Of a DNA stretch of 64,000 bases, positions 26,445-35,195 are shown piece after piece; the first letter of the stretch is position 1; each line of letters opens with the position of its first letter. The position numbers and the translations under genes were made by a program. The stretch lies in contig NZ_JACHFJ010000001.1 of assembly GCF_014201825.1 (NCBI RefSeq), positions 372,001 through 436,000 on the forward strand, read 5' to 3'. Under the pieces are notes generated by a model. That model was given only the letters and a program-made list of their open reading frames with translations, did no database searches and was not told the origin of the DNA. The DNA is from Acidocella aromatica (GTDB lineage: Bacteria; Pseudomonadota; Alphaproteobacteria; Acetobacterales; Acetobacteraceae).

Positions 26445-27146
26445 ATGATCGAGCTGCGCCCATTCAAAAACCTCGGCGGTGCCAATCACGGATGGCTCGA
26501 CGCCAAGCACCATTTTTCCTTCGCCGAATACCATGACCCCAACCGCATGGGGTGGGGGCTGCTGCGTGTGTGGAACGACGACACCATCGCCCCAGGCACG
26601 GGTTTTCCACCTCATCCACACGCGAACATGGAAATCATCACCTATGTCCGCAAGGGGGCGATCACGCATCGCGACCACCTGGGCAATCTCGGCCGCACCG
26701 AGGCGGGCGACGTACAGGTGATGTCCGCCGGCACCGGGATCACCCATAGCGAATACAACATGGAGAAGGAACCGACGCAGATCTTCCAGATCTGGATCCG
26801 CCCGAGCAGCCGCGGCCACGGGCCGAGCTGGGGCACCAAGCCCTTCCCCAAGGGCGAGCGCGCGGGCAAGTTCATCGTGCTGGCCTCGGGCTTTGCCGAG
26901 GATACCGACGCCCTGACGATCCATAGCGATGCGCGCCTGCTTGGCGCCACGCTGAAGGCCGGTGAGACCCTTGACTACAAGCTCGGCGCCGACCGCCTGG
27001 GTTACCTCGTGTCCGCCAAGGGAAGTGTGCAAATCAACGGTGTGGCCGTGCATGAGCGCGACGGCGCGGCCATCGATATGCTAGACAATCTGCGTGTCAC
27101 GGCCCTGGAGGATGCGGAGATCGTCCTCGCCGATGTGGCAGCCTGA
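26445..27146 (+). CDS. Pirin family protein
   Basis: 233 residues from ATG 26445 (AAGGAG ten bases upstream). The metal site of the N-terminal cupin is visible: FPPHPHANMEIITYV and the later His/Glu in THSEYNMEKEP. Motifs HHFSFAEYHDPNRMGWG and VMSAGTGITHSE are standard for YhaK/pirin proteins, some of which oxidise flavonoids such as quercetin. It heads a three-gene set with wrbA and DoxX under the divergent LysR protein. Confidence 0.94.
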   Translation: MIELRPFKNLGGANHGWLDAKHHFSFAEYHDPNRMGWGLLRVWNDDTIAPGTGFPPHPHANMEIITYVRKGAITHRDHLGNLGRTEAGDVQVMSAGTGITHSEYNMEKEPTQIFQIWIRPSSRGHGPSWGTKPFPKGERAGKFIVLASGFAEDTDALTIHSDARLLGATLKAGETLDYKLGADRLGYLVSAKGSVQINGVAVHERDGAAIDMLDNLRVTALEDAEIVLADVAA

Positions 27147-27186
27147 ACGCGATGCTTTCGTTTCATAAAGGGTAAAGGAGACGCTC

Positions 27187-27786
27187 ATGAGCAAGGTTCT
27201 GGTTCTGTATTATTCCACCTACGGTCATATCGAGCAGATGGCCGAAGCCGTGGCGGCGGGGGCTGCCGAGGCCGGCGCGACGGTGACGCTGAAGCGCGTG
27301 CCGGAAACCGCACCCGAGGCCGTGGCCAAGGCCGGGCATTTCAAGCTCGACCAGAAGGCCCCCGTGGCCACGGTTGCGGAACTCGTCGATTACGACGCCA
27401 TCATCGTCGGCGCGCCGACGCGCTTTGGCCGCATGCCCTCGCAGATGGCGAGCTTCCTCGACCAGGCCGGTGGGCTATGGGCGCGCGGCTTGCTCAACGG
27501 CAAGGTTGGCTCCGCCTTCACCTCCACCGCCACCCAGCATGGCGGGCAGGAAGTGACGCTGTTCTCCACCATCACCAATCTTCTGCATTTCGGCATGGTG
27601 ATCGTCGGCCTGCCCTACAGCTTCCAGGGCCAGATGAAGCTTGACGAAATCACCGGCGGCAGCCCCTACGGCGCCACCACCATCGCCGGTGGCGATGGCA
27701 GCCGCCAACCCAGCGAAAACGAACTCGCCGGTGCGCGCTACCAGGGCAAGCATGTGGCGGAAATCGCCAACAAGCTTTTCGGCTAA
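27187..27786 (+). CDS. wrbA: NAD(P)H:quinone oxidoreductase, WrbA type
   Basis: 199 residues. The flavodoxin-like FMN loop [19 protein letters not shown] opens the protein; [18 protein letters not shown] and [19 protein letters not shown] are the conserved FMN-contact segments. It reduces quinones by two electrons and so avoids semiquinones. A good AAAGGAGA ribosome-binding site precedes the ATG. It lies 40 bases after the pirin gene. Confidence 0.96.
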   Translation: MSKVLVLYYSTYGHIEQMAEAVAAGAAEAGATVTLKRVPETAPEAVAKAGHFKLDQKAPVATVAELVDYDAIIVGAPTRFGRMPSQMASFLDQAGGLWARGLLNGKVGSAFTSTATQHGGQEVTLFSTITNLLHFGMVIVGLPYSFQGQMKLDEITGGSPYGATTIAGGDGSRQPSENELAGARYQGKHVAEIANKLFG

Positions 27787-27798
27787 AGCCTGAATACC

Positions 27799-27822
27799 GG
27801 GAGGTGGCAAACGCCATCTCCC
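27799..27822 (+). terminator. Hairpin between wrbA and DoxX
   Basis: GGGAGGTGGC (27799-27808) pairs with GCCATCTCCC (27813-27822) around loop AAAC with one G-T pair. No T-run follows, so it may be a partial terminator or an mRNA-stability element that lowers DoxX expression relative to wrbA. Confidence 0.45.
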
Positions 27823-27861
27823 ACCCCATTCCCTCACAATTCGCAATTCAAGGAGACCGCC

Positions 27862-28287
27862 ATGTTCAAGTATGGTGCGGAGAAGTTTTCTGACGAGCTG
27901 ATTCTGGCCGCTCGTTTTCTGCTGGTGCTGCTGTACCTGATCTTCGGCTGGCAGAAGATCACCGATTATGCCGGAACCGTTGCCTATATGGCGCAGACCG
28001 GCGCGCCCGTCCCCGGCATTTCCGCCGTCATCGCCATCATCATGGAATTGTTCGTCTCCGCGGCCATCGTGCTTGGCGTCTTCACCCGCCCGCTGGCGCT
28101 GCTGCTGATGGCGTACACCCTCGGCACCGGGATTATCGGGCATCATTACTGGAACATGACCGGCATGGCGCAGTTTGAGAACATGATCAATTTCTACAAG
28201 AACGTGAGCATCATGGGCGGACTGCTGCTGCTCTACGTAACCGGCAGCGGGAAATATTCCATCGACCGCCTGCTGCAATACGGCTGA
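27862..28287 (+). CDS. DoxX-family membrane protein
   Basis: 141 residues with four membrane helices. Typical landmarks are ARFLLVLLYLIFGWQKITDYAGT, MELFVSAAIVLGVFTRPLALLLM and HHYWNMTGMAQFENMINFYKNVSIMGG. DoxX-like proteins accompany quinone and oxidative-stress genes in many bacteria. A strong AAGGAG precedes the start. It is the last gene of the LysR-linked set and converges on the TonB-receptor gene. Confidence 0.9.
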   Translation: MFKYGAEKFSDELILAARFLLVLLYLIFGWQKITDYAGTVAYMAQTGAPVPGISAVIAIIMELFVSAAIVLGVFTRPLALLLMAYTLGTGIIGHHYWNMTGMAQFENMINFYKNVSIMGGLLLLYVTGSGKYSIDRLLQYG

Positions 28288-28301
28288 TCACAAAAGGCTC
28301 A

Positions 28302-28330
28302 GGGCTGCGCTACAGCTTGTAGCGCAGCCC
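28302..28330. terminator. Bidirectional hairpin between convergent genes
   Basis: GGGCTGCGCTAC (28302-28313) is perfectly complementary to GTAGCGCAGCCC (28319-28330) around a 5-base loop. It sits between the DoxX stop and the TonB-receptor stop (the receptor's TAG, 28310-28312, is inside the stem), so one structure can end both convergent transcripts. Confidence 0.65.
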
Positions 28331-30664
28331 CACATACACGCCAATCGGCGCGCCGATGGAATAGCTGCGCGGGTTGGAATAATTCGGGGCCTGCGCCACA
28401 TATACCCCGCCATTGCCCGAGGTGGGTGAGAACGTGCCGTAAGCGTAGTAGGTTTGGTCGAGCAGGTTCTCGATGGTGCCGAAGACCTGCAACCGCCGCG
28501 TTACCCAGTAGCTGGAGGTGAGGTTGAGCACCACCGAACCAGGCAGCGGTTTTTGCAGATTGGCGGCATCCCCGGCGAGGTACTGGCTGCTCTGGGCCGT
28601 ACCGTTCAGTCCGATGCTCCAGCGCGGCGTGATATCGTAGGTGACACCAGCCTTGACGACATGGCGTGGCACACCGGGCAGGTGGTCACCAGGGTAAACG
28701 GTAGTGTTACCATTGGGGTCGGCGCCGGGATTATAGGCCGAGGAAACAATGTACTGGGTCTGATATGTGGCGTCGGTGAAGCTGTAGTTGAGATAAGCGT
28801 GCCAGCGCGCCGCCTCGTAGCCCAGCCCCAGCTCCACCCCCTGGCGCCTCACATTGCCGATATTGGCGAAATACCCCGCCCCCTGAGGGTTGAGTGGCGA
28901 TTGCAGGAACTCGATATCGTCATTGGTAACGGAGCGGTACAAATCCAGCGTGTAAGTGAGCAGCCCGCCGCCCGGCGCCAAGGTGATACCCCGCAGCCCT
29001 GCCTGCACCTCGCGCGTGACAAGCTGCTTCAGCGGCGGGTCGCCGGACATGAAATTCGCCATGGTGCAGGCATCTTCCGGGCTGGCGCAGGAGAGTTCCG
29101 CGGGCGTGGGCGCCGCGTTCTGCTCGGACCATCCGGCATAGGCCGTGAGTTCCGGGGTGAGCTGGTAGCTCAAGCCCACAGCCGGGTTGAAATGCGAAAA
29201 GTAGTGCTGCCCATTCAGCCCCCCACCCGCGGCGTTGGGGTCGGCGGGGAGCTGGTTGTGTAAGTCGATCTGCGCGAGGTTCAGCCGCCCGGCGGCGGTG
29301 AGGCTGAGTCGGTTGGTGAGGTCGAAGGTGTCGGACAGATACGCCCCGTAATACACGTTGCGGATGCCCACGCGGGTTGGCACCGTGCCTGGCTCGTCCA
29401 CTGCGTAACCCGGATTGGGCGCGCCGGACGGCGTGTAATACACGCGGCTGTTAAGCCCGAGGGCACCGTCATAGGCCACGGCCCCATACATGGTATAGGC
29501 GCCGTCCAGGCTCAGGCCGGCGGTAAGCGTGTTGCCATGCCCCAGCAGCTTGGCGGTGTTGGTGAACTGCCCGGCCAAGCCAAACGCATTGGTGTTGGTG
29601 CTGTTCTCGGCAAGCTGGCCGTAATTCACGGCATTGTCGCCCAGATAAGCCGGGATCGGCGCCCCGCCGACGCCGGTGGCCACGGTGCCATCGCCCTGGC
29701 ACAGATAGCCCTCATTAGGCCCGGGGCCGCAGGGGGTGTCGTTGGGGCCGTTGCCGTTGGTCAGCCCCTCGTGCAAATTCTCGATATAGCCTGTGAGGTT
29801 CATGCTCAGCGTATTGCTGAAGCGGTGGCTCAGCGTGGCGGCGAGCTTCACGTATTTATCGTCAATACGGTTGGGGCCGGTGAACTGCGCGGAGGGATCG
29901 AGGTTCAGTACATCCTCCGGAACCGAGCCGGGGCCGTTGAGCGCCGAATGCGCCACCGTCACGTTAATATGCAGTTCAGTATTGTCGCCGCGCCAGCCGA
30001 GATCGCCGTAGAAGTTCTGGATATCGGAGGATTGGCCATCGCGCCAACCGCCCTCATGCGTGGCGGAGACATCGAGATAGGCCGCCGTGTTACCGCGCTG
30101 GCCCCCGTATTCCAGATTGCCCTCAACGCGCCCGAACGAGCCGCCGGAAAGCGAGATCTCGCCGCCCGGATCGGTGAAGCCGTTCTTCATCCGCACATCG
30201 ACGGCCCCACCCAAGGCATTCAACCCGTCGGCCGGGTTGCCATCCTGTACCGAGAGCGAGGCAATGGCCTCGTTAGGCAGGAGCGACCATATGGCTATAT
30301 CGCCGAACGGAGCGTTGAAGCGCGCGCCGTCGACATAGACCGACAGCCCCGCAGGCGTGCCCTGGATCGGGGAGATCTCGAAGCCATGATAGAAGATATC
30401 CGCCTGATACGGGTTGCCCTGGCTCTGCGTCTGCGTCACGCCGGGCAGTTCCTGGGTCAGTGCCTCGGTAAGGCTGGCGGTGCCGTTGGGCTTGAGTTGG
30501 CTGCGGTTTAGCGTGTGGACGGGATGCGGCCATTTGCGCTCGTCGATAACCGCACCCGCCGCCGGGGCGGTATGGACCACGATTTCGCCCGGCACCGCCT
30601 GCTCCTGCGCCCAGGCGGGCGCCGCTCCCGCCAGCAGGATCAGCGGAAGCCCCGCGTATCTCAC
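28310..30664 (-). CDS. TonB-dependent outer-membrane receptor, translationally coupled to pqqE
   Basis: 784 residues from GTG 30664; the frame is open further up, but only this start gives a signal peptide (VRYAGLPLILLAGAAPAWAQ) and it overlaps the pqqE stop as GTGA. Residues ~30-40 (GEIVVHTAP) could be the TonB box. The plug domain shows SLTEALTQELPGVTQTQSQG, YHGFEISPIQGTPAGLSVYV and LNALGGAVDVRMKNG. The rest is a 22-strand barrel ending in YVGLRYKL with a terminal hydrophobic residue. Its place at the end of pqqABCDE suggests transport of PQQ or of a lanthanide chelator serving the adjacent dehydrogenase; both are inference. Confidence 0.88.
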   Translation of the reverse strand: MRYAGLPLILLAGAAPAWAQEQAVPGEIVVHTAPAAGAVIDERKWPHPVHTLNRSQLKPNGTASLTEALTQELPGVTQTQSQGNPYQADIFYHGFEISPIQGTPAGLSVYVDGARFNAPFGDIAIWSLLPNEAIASLSVQDGNPADGLNALGGAVDVRMKNGFTDPGGEISLSGGSFGRVEGNLEYGGQRGNTAAYLDVSATHEGGWRDGQSSDIQNFYGDLGWRGDNTELHINVTVAHSALNGPGSVPEDVLNLDPSAQFTGPNRIDDKYVKLAATLSHRFSNTLSMNLTGYIENLHEGLTNGNGPNDTPCGPGPNEGYLCQGDGTVATGVGGAPIPAYLGDNAVNYGQLAENSTNTNAFGLAGQFTNTAKLLGHGNTLTAGLSLDGAYTMYGAVAYDGALGLNSRVYYTPSGAPNPGYAVDEPGTVPTRVGIRNVYYGAYLSDTFDLTNRLSLTAAGRLNLAQIDLHNQLPADPNAAGGGLNGQHYFSHFNPAVGLSYQLTPELTAYAGWSEQNAAPTPAELSCASPEDACTMANFMSGDPPLKQLVTREVQAGLRGITLAPGGGLLTYTLDLYRSVTNDDIEFLQSPLNPQGAGYFANIGNVRRQGVELGLGYEAARWHAYLNYSFTDATYQTQYIVSSAYNPGADPNGNTTVYPGDHLPGVPRHVVKAGVTYDITPRWSIGLNGTAQSSQYLAGDAANLQKPLPGSVVLNLTSSYWVTRRLQVFGTIENLLDQTYYAYGTFSPTSGNGGVYVAQAPNYSNPRSYSIGAPIGVYVGLRYKL

Positions 30665-31743
30665 GGCCGGCGATACCTGAAGTCCGGCGGCGGGGCGGCG
30701 GCTTCGGCCAGGGCGGCCTCGCGGATGCGCGCATGGTGCGGCGAGCGGTGGCAGACCGGGTCGGTGGCGGTGGCATCGCCCACCAAGGCCAGCGCCTGAC
30801 AGCGGCAACCGCCAAAATCCACGTCCCGCCGGTCGCAGGAGCGGCAGGGCTCCTGCATCCATTCCGTGCCACGGAAGCGCTGGAAGGCGTCGCTGGCGTC
30901 CCAGATCGCACCAAGCTCCCGCTCGCCCGCGCGCTCGAAGCTCATGCCGGGAATGGAATCCGCCGCATGACAGGGCAGCACACGGCCATCCGGCGCGATG
31001 TTGATGAACCGGCTGCCCCAGCCGTCCATACAGGTTTTCGGCAGATCGGCGTGCAGGTCGGGCAGCACATAGTCGATGACCAGCTGCCCGCGCAGCGCCT
31101 CGCGCCGCTCGGCCACGATGGCATCGGCCCGCGCGAGTGCCGCCTCATCCGGGATCAGCGCCGCGCGGTTGGCCAACGCCCAGCCATGATACTGCACATG
31201 CGCGACTTCCAGCCGCCCCGCGCCAAGTTCCACGGCGAGGTTGATGATCTCGTCCAGACGGTTGAGATTCTGCCGGTGAACCACGGCATTCAGCGTCAGC
31301 GCCATGCCGAGTTGCGGCACCAGCCGGGCCACCTCCAGCTTCTTCGCATGCGCGCCTTCATAGGCGGCGATGCGGTCGGCGCTTTGCGCATCCGCGCCCT
31401 GGATGCTCACCTGCACATGGTCCAGCCCCGCCTCGGCCAGAATGCGCAGCTTGGCTTCATCCAGCAGCACTGCAGAGGTGATGAGATTGGTATACAACCC
31501 AACCTTGCTGGCGTGGGCGACAAGTTCAGGCAGGTCGCGCCGCAAGGTGGGTTCGCCACCGGAGAAATGGATTTGCAGCACGCCGAGCGCGGCGGCCTCA
31601 TCCATCACGGCTTTCCAGAAATCCGTGTCCCGCTCGGCATTGGCCTTGAGCAGTTCCAGCGGGTTGGAGCAGTAGGGGCATTGCAGCGGGCAGCGATGTG
31701 TCAGCTCCGCCAGCAACGCCATCGGCGGCGGATGGGTGGTCAT
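30661..31743 (-). CDS. pqqE: PqqA peptide cyclase (radical SAM)
   Basis: 360 residues. The radical SAM motif CPLQCPYC is near residue 20, followed by HFSGGEPTLRRDL. The C-terminal SPASM region carries the auxiliary-cluster cysteines (CMDGW; LPCHAADSIPG; EPCRSCDRRDVDFGGCRCQA). With PqqD it makes the Glu-Tyr carbon-carbon bond in PqqA, the first step of PQQ synthesis. The start overlaps the pqqD stop by four bases (ATGA) and its end overlaps the receptor start. Confidence 0.98.
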   Translation of the reverse strand: MTTHPPPMALLAELTHRCPLQCPYCSNPLELLKANAERDTDFWKAVMDEAAALGVLQIHFSGGEPTLRRDLPELVAHASKVGLYTNLITSAVLLDEAKLRILAEAGLDHVQVSIQGADAQSADRIAAYEGAHAKKLEVARLVPQLGMALTLNAVVHRQNLNRLDEIINLAVELGAGRLEVAHVQYHGWALANRAALIPDEAALARADAIVAERREALRGQLVIDYVLPDLHADLPKTCMDGWGSRFINIAPDGRVLPCHAADSIPGMSFERAGERELGAIWDASDAFQRFRGTEWMQEPCRSCDRRDVDFGGCRCQALALVGDATATDPVCHRSPHHARIREAALAEAAAPPPDFRYRRP

Positions 31744-32018
31744 GCGGTGATCATTCCCTTGTCGCGCAGGTCGGCGAGCAGTTCCAGAACGTCCGCCTGC
31801 ACCGTTTCCACTTCGGTTTCGTATTGCTTGGCCAATGCGGCGCAGAGTGCATCTATGGCCGTGGCGCCATCGAGTTTCTCCAGCACCGCGTTGGCAATGT
31901 CGTCCAGCACCAGCACGCGCTCCGGAGCCAGCAGGATATGCTGACCACGGGCGGCGTCATAGCGGCGGCGCACGCCCGGCTTCAGGCGCGGCACCGCCTC
32001 AAGGGCGAGCGCGGTCAT
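31740..32018 (-). CDS. pqqD: PQQ biosynthesis peptide chaperone
   Basis: 92 residues from ATG 32018, which overlaps the pqqC stop (ATGA). The frame continues upstream inside pqqC but has no family match there. Typical features are VPRLKPGVRRRYDAARGQHI then LLAPERVLVLDDIANAVLEKLDG. It binds PqqA and delivers it to PqqE. Length is normal. Confidence 0.96.
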   Translation of the reverse strand: MTALALEAVPRLKPGVRRRYDAARGQHILLAPERVLVLDDIANAVLEKLDGATAIDALCAALAKQYETEVETVQADVLELLADLRDKGMITA

Positions 32019-32764
32019 GCCGCGACGGGCAGCGACAGTGCTTCGGAGAGAAACGCCCCGGCCGGGATCATCCCTGGCGTGACATAGGCCATGTAGAGCG
32101 CATCGAGCTGCGCCCAGAGCAGATCGCATTTAAAGCGCAACGCGCCGAGTGCCGCCTGCTGCTGCTCCACCGTGCGCGCGTGCGTCTTCACGTAGTTCAG
32201 CGCGAAATCGGCATCGCGCGGGGCCTGATGCAGACGGGCATTGAAATAGACCAGCGTGTCGCGGTCCACGAAATCGTAATTCGCCAGCATCCCGGCCACA
32301 CGTTCAGAAATGATGGTCGGCGAGAACATCTCGGTCAGCGAGGACGCCACCGCCTCCAGCAGTGAGCGCTCGCGCACGAAACTCACATAGGCATCCACCG
32401 CGTAACGGGTGATGGGCAGGATGGCGCGGCAGGATTCCACCAACTCCGCATCCAGCCCCACCCCTGTGGCCAGGCGCAGCCAGCGGGCGATGCCGCCATC
32501 GCCGGGCGCATCGCCGTCATGGTCTACCAGGCGCTGACGCCAAGCGCGACGGGATTCGGCGTCGGGGAAGCGCCCGACGATCAGCGCGTCCTTCCGAGGA
32601 ATGCTGCACTGATAGTAATAACGGTTCAGCGCCCAGGCCTGCACCTGCTCGCGCGTGCATCCACCGGAATGCAGCATCTTATGGAACGGATGCAGATTGT
32701 GGTAATGTTTCGCGCCAATCTCGCGCAGCGCGGCTTCAAGCTCATGATCGTTCAGCAGCTTCAT
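32015..32764 (-). CDS. pqqC: Pyrroloquinoline-quinone synthase
   Basis: 249 residues. Recognised by KHYHNLHPFHKMLHSGGCTR (here split as AKHYHNLHPFHKML and SGGCTREQVQAW), ALNRYYYQCSIPRKDA and FVDRDTLVYFNARLHQAPRDADFAL, which include active-site His and Tyr residues. It performs the final ring closure and eight-electron oxidation to PQQ. It overlaps pqqB and pqqD by four bases on each side. Confidence 0.98.
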   Translation of the reverse strand: MKLLNDHELEAALREIGAKHYHNLHPFHKMLHSGGCTREQVQAWALNRYYYQCSIPRKDALIVGRFPDAESRRAWRQRLVDHDGDAPGDGGIARWLRLATGVGLDAELVESCRAILPITRYAVDAYVSFVRERSLLEAVASSLTEMFSPTIISERVAGMLANYDFVDRDTLVYFNARLHQAPRDADFALNYVKTHARTVEQQQAALGALRFKCDLLWAQLDALYMAYVTPGMIPAGAFLSEALSLPVAA

Positions 32765-33687
32765 GTCGTTACCTCCATACCGTCATACGCGACTTCCCAG
32801 CCGGCGGCACGGACTTGCGCGGCCTCCGAGCTGTCATCGCATAAAATCGGGTTCGTATTATTTATATGTATTAAGATGCGCCGCCCCAGCTTTACAGGTG
32901 CGAAGGAGGCGATCGTCCCGGTTTCACCGGAGACACTGATGTGACCCATGCGGGTCCCGCTCTTATGGCCCAGACCGGCGTTGATCATTTCGTTGTCATG
33001 CCAGAGCGTGCCATCGAAAAACAAAAGATCCGCGCCATCAACACGGATGCGGAGCGCATCCGTCACGGCGTTGCAGCCGGGGATGAAGACGAGGCGATGC
33101 CCAGTGGCATCGGTAATGTCGAGACCTATCACCGCATCGGGCGAAAGCAGCTCCTCGATATTGTCGCTGGCCTCGGTATAGAGCGGCACCTTGCCGCCCA
33201 CCCGGAACGGCGTGACGGTCAGGCCCAGCGGCTCGCCGCGCGCATCGCGGATTTCCTCGGTAGCACCCGCATCCAACACGCGGCGCGGCACGCGCGGGCC
33301 GGGCAGAACGTCGAAGATCACGTTGCGGTGCAGGATATCCAGCACCGAAGCCGGACCGTACAGGCCGAATTCGTGCCCCTCGCGCAGCGAGAGCAGGCCG
33401 GTGATGCAATCGACATCCGCCCCGGTGAGCACCACCGCCGCAATGGGCGAGCCGCGCAGCATGCCTGGCTTGGGGTGCAGGCAGGGAGCTTGGTTAATCT
33501 GGTTGGGCAAATCGGGGCTGGCGTTCAGCAGCACCCAGCGATCGCCATCGGCGGACACGGCCAGCGAGGCCTGCGTACGTGGCTTGGCCTGCGGATCACC
33601 CGTGCGGGCGCGGCGGCAATTGGCGCAGCCGCAATTCCATTGCGGGAACCCACCTCCCGCTGCGGCGCCGAGTACCCGGACCTTCAT
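32761..33687 (-). CDS. pqqB: PQQ biosynthesis protein PqqB (metallo-beta-lactamase fold)
   Basis: 308 residues. The start MKVRVLGAAAGGGFPQWNCG and CANCRRAR are diagnostic. VVLTGADVDCITGLLSLREG corresponds to the metal-site loop, which in PqqB deviates from the classical HxHxDH, and GHISVSGETGTIASF lies near the end. PqqB acts in the late steps as an iron-dependent hydroxylase according to published work. The gap to pqqA is 42 bases. Confidence 0.98.
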   Translation of the reverse strand: MKVRVLGAAAGGGFPQWNCGCANCRRARTGDPQAKPRTQASLAVSADGDRWVLLNASPDLPNQINQAPCLHPKPGMLRGSPIAAVVLTGADVDCITGLLSLREGHEFGLYGPASVLDILHRNVIFDVLPGPRVPRRVLDAGATEEIRDARGEPLGLTVTPFRVGGKVPLYTEASDNIEELLSPDAVIGLDITDATGHRLVFIPGCNAVTDALRIRVDGADLLFFDGTLWHDNEMINAGLGHKSGTRMGHISVSGETGTIASFAPVKLGRRILIHINNTNPILCDDSSEAAQVRAAGWEVAYDGMEVTT

Positions 33688-33729
33688 TACGATTGCCTGA
33701 GAGGAGGGTTACCCGGCGCCATGCTCTGC

Positions 33730-33807
33730 TTACTTCCGCGCGGCGGAGACGTAAGAGTTGATCTCGGTGCCAACACAGATTTCGGTCACGGTCGGTTTAC
33801 GCCACAT
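33730..33807 (-). CDS. pqqA: PQQ precursor peptide
   Basis: A 25-residue peptide, MWRKPTVTEICVGTEINSYV followed by SAARK, read from ATG 33807 to TAA 33730-33732. It contains the Glu15 and Tyr19 pair (E-I-N-S-Y) that are joined to make PQQ. A very strong ribosome-binding site (AAAGGAGGAG) lies 6 bases upstream, fitting the high expression needed for a precursor. It heads the pqqABCDE-receptor operon. Confidence 0.97.
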   Translation of the reverse strand: MWRKPTVTEICVGTEINSYVSAARK

Positions 33808-33880
33808 AGTCACTCCTCCTTTATCGTTTACTTCGCCCTGGACTCATGGATGCACGGCGGGCCACCGCGACATTGGGGTA

Positions 33881-33906
33881 GGCCGGGACCAGCAAAAGCC
33901 CCGGCC
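33881..33906 (-). terminator. Hairpin between the cytochrome c gene and pqqA
   Basis: GGCCGGG (33881-33887) pairs with CCCGGCC (33900-33906) just after the cytochrome gene stop on the minus strand. No T-run follows on that strand, so read-through into pqqA is possible; it may act as a partial terminator separating dehydrogenase and cofactor genes. Confidence 0.4.
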
Positions 33907-33912
33907 GGAAAA

Positions 33913-34326
33913 TTACGGCTTCTCGGAGACCAGCGGAACCTTGGAGCTCATGGTCGCGGTGTAGTCCAGCTTCGTGGTGCCAGCCGGATAGCCGTTCTGT
34001 TGCAGGATATAAGCGAACGCATCCTCATACTGCTCGTGCGTGAGGCTGGCGGGCTGGCCGGCCGGCATCTGCTGCACCACCTCGGTAAAGACCGGGCCGA
34101 CGGTGAACTTGTTGGCCGCATTCGCGAAGGCCTGACCCACCAGCGCCGGACCGGCGGCGCCGGAGAGGTCAGCGCCGTGGCACATGGCACAATTTTGCGC
34201 ATAAACGTCCGCGCCGGCCTTGGCCTGGTCTGCGGTGTACAGCGCCGGCGGAGCCGCAAGGGCCGCCGCGGCGGAACCGGCCACCAGCGCGGCGCCAAGC
34301 AGAACACGGGTCTTCAAGCTGTTCAT
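33913..34326 (-). CDS. Periplasmic cytochrome c (XoxG-like electron acceptor)
   Basis: 137 residues from ATG 34326. A second ATG at 34353 overlaps the upstream TGA as ATGA and would add nine residues. Residues ~1-25 form a signal peptide ending ALAAP. The single haem-binding motif CAMCHG is at about residue 48, with axial Met probably in QQMPAGQP. Position directly behind the dehydrogenase and the XoxJ-like gene matches the order of xoxFJG/mxaFJG sets, so it should take electrons from the PQQ enzyme. Confidence 0.88.
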   Translation of the reverse strand: MNSLKTRVLLGAALVAGSAAAALAAPPALYTADQAKAGADVYAQNCAMCHGADLSGAAGPALVGQAFANAANKFTVGPVFTEVVQQMPAGQPASLTHEQYEDAFAYILQQNGYPAGTTKLDYTATMSSKVPLVSEKP

Positions 34327-34349
34327 TCCTTCAATCCTCTTCAAATTAG

Positions 34350-35195
34350 TCACTCATCAGCCGCCTGATACGGCGCCACCAGCGTTTTCAGCTGCCCCGC
34401 CCGCGTCAAGCGTTCGAGACCTGCGTTGAACGCTTGTGCCTGCGCTGCCGCACGCGGCATGTACAGCGCTACCACATTCCACGCCGCGTCGGGCATATTC
34501 ATTATGGCCGTATGCAAAGCGTGCGGATGAGTCGTCTCTTCCCGCACCAGCCAGGGCTGCCACACCATCGCCGCTCCCACTTCGCCCTTCAGCAGGGCGG
34601 CCAGCAGGTCGTTATTGGTGTAGTACACATGCTCGGCATGGGCGGTCTGGTCGTCGAAATAGCTGTTCGGCACGGTGAGGAAATCCACGCCGATATCAGC
34701 CTTCTCAGCCGTGGCGGTAAAGCCTTGCACGGGTGTGCCGGTGGTGGCCATCACGAAGCCGGTGCGGGCGTAAGGCTTGGTCGCCTGCAAGCCCTTTGGC
34801 ACACCGTTCCCATTGGCCTCGACAGGCACGCCCATCACCAAGTCGCACTGCGCCGCCATCTTCGCGAAAGCCTTGCCGGGGTCGATCTTGGCGTCGTCGC
34901 TATCGCCGCCCACGCCATCATCGCCGGTGTTCAGCTTCACGATCTCGGCACGCAGCCCGCCCTGCGCGGCCACGGCCTGGGCCACGGCGAGGTCGGTTGT
35001 GGAGAGCGGGTTGGCCTCGTCCACGCAGAAACGGATGACAGCGCCGCCTGCAGGAGATTGAGCGTCGCCGCTAACCGCGTGCGCGGGCGAGGCCAGGGCC
35101 ATGGCGGCGAGAACCGCCATGGCACCTTGGGCTGCTCCCGGCGGCAGACGCCACCGGGAAACATCCACGTTACGAGGAGGGAAGAGCGAAGACAT
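34350..35195 (-). CDS. XoxJ/MxaJ-like periplasmic binding protein of the quinoprotein system
   Basis: 281 residues from ATG 35195, which overlaps the dehydrogenase end by 26 bases; GTG 35168 just after that stop is the alternative. A signal peptide ends ASPAHA. The mature part is a type II binding-protein fold: IRFCVDEANPLSTTD and CDLVMGVPVEANG match the quinoprotein-dehydrogenase-associated family, including its diagnostic CDxVMGVP. In methylotrophs MxaJ/XoxJ helps activate or load the dehydrogenase. An acidic stretch (GDDGVGGDSDD, residues ~100-110) is unusual and could bind metal; that is speculation. Confidence 0.8.
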   Translation of the reverse strand: MSSLFPPRNVDVSRWRLPPGAAQGAMAVLAAMALASPAHAVSGDAQSPAGGAVIRFCVDEANPLSTTDLAVAQAVAAQGGLRAEIVKLNTGDDGVGGDSDDAKIDPGKAFAKMAAQCDLVMGVPVEANGNGVPKGLQATKPYARTGFVMATTGTPVQGFTATAEKADIGVDFLTVPNSYFDDQTAHAEHVYYTNNDLLAALLKGEVGAAMVWQPWLVREETTHPHALHTAIMNMPDAAWNVVALYMPRAAAQAQAFNAGLERLTRAGQLKTLVAPYQAADE

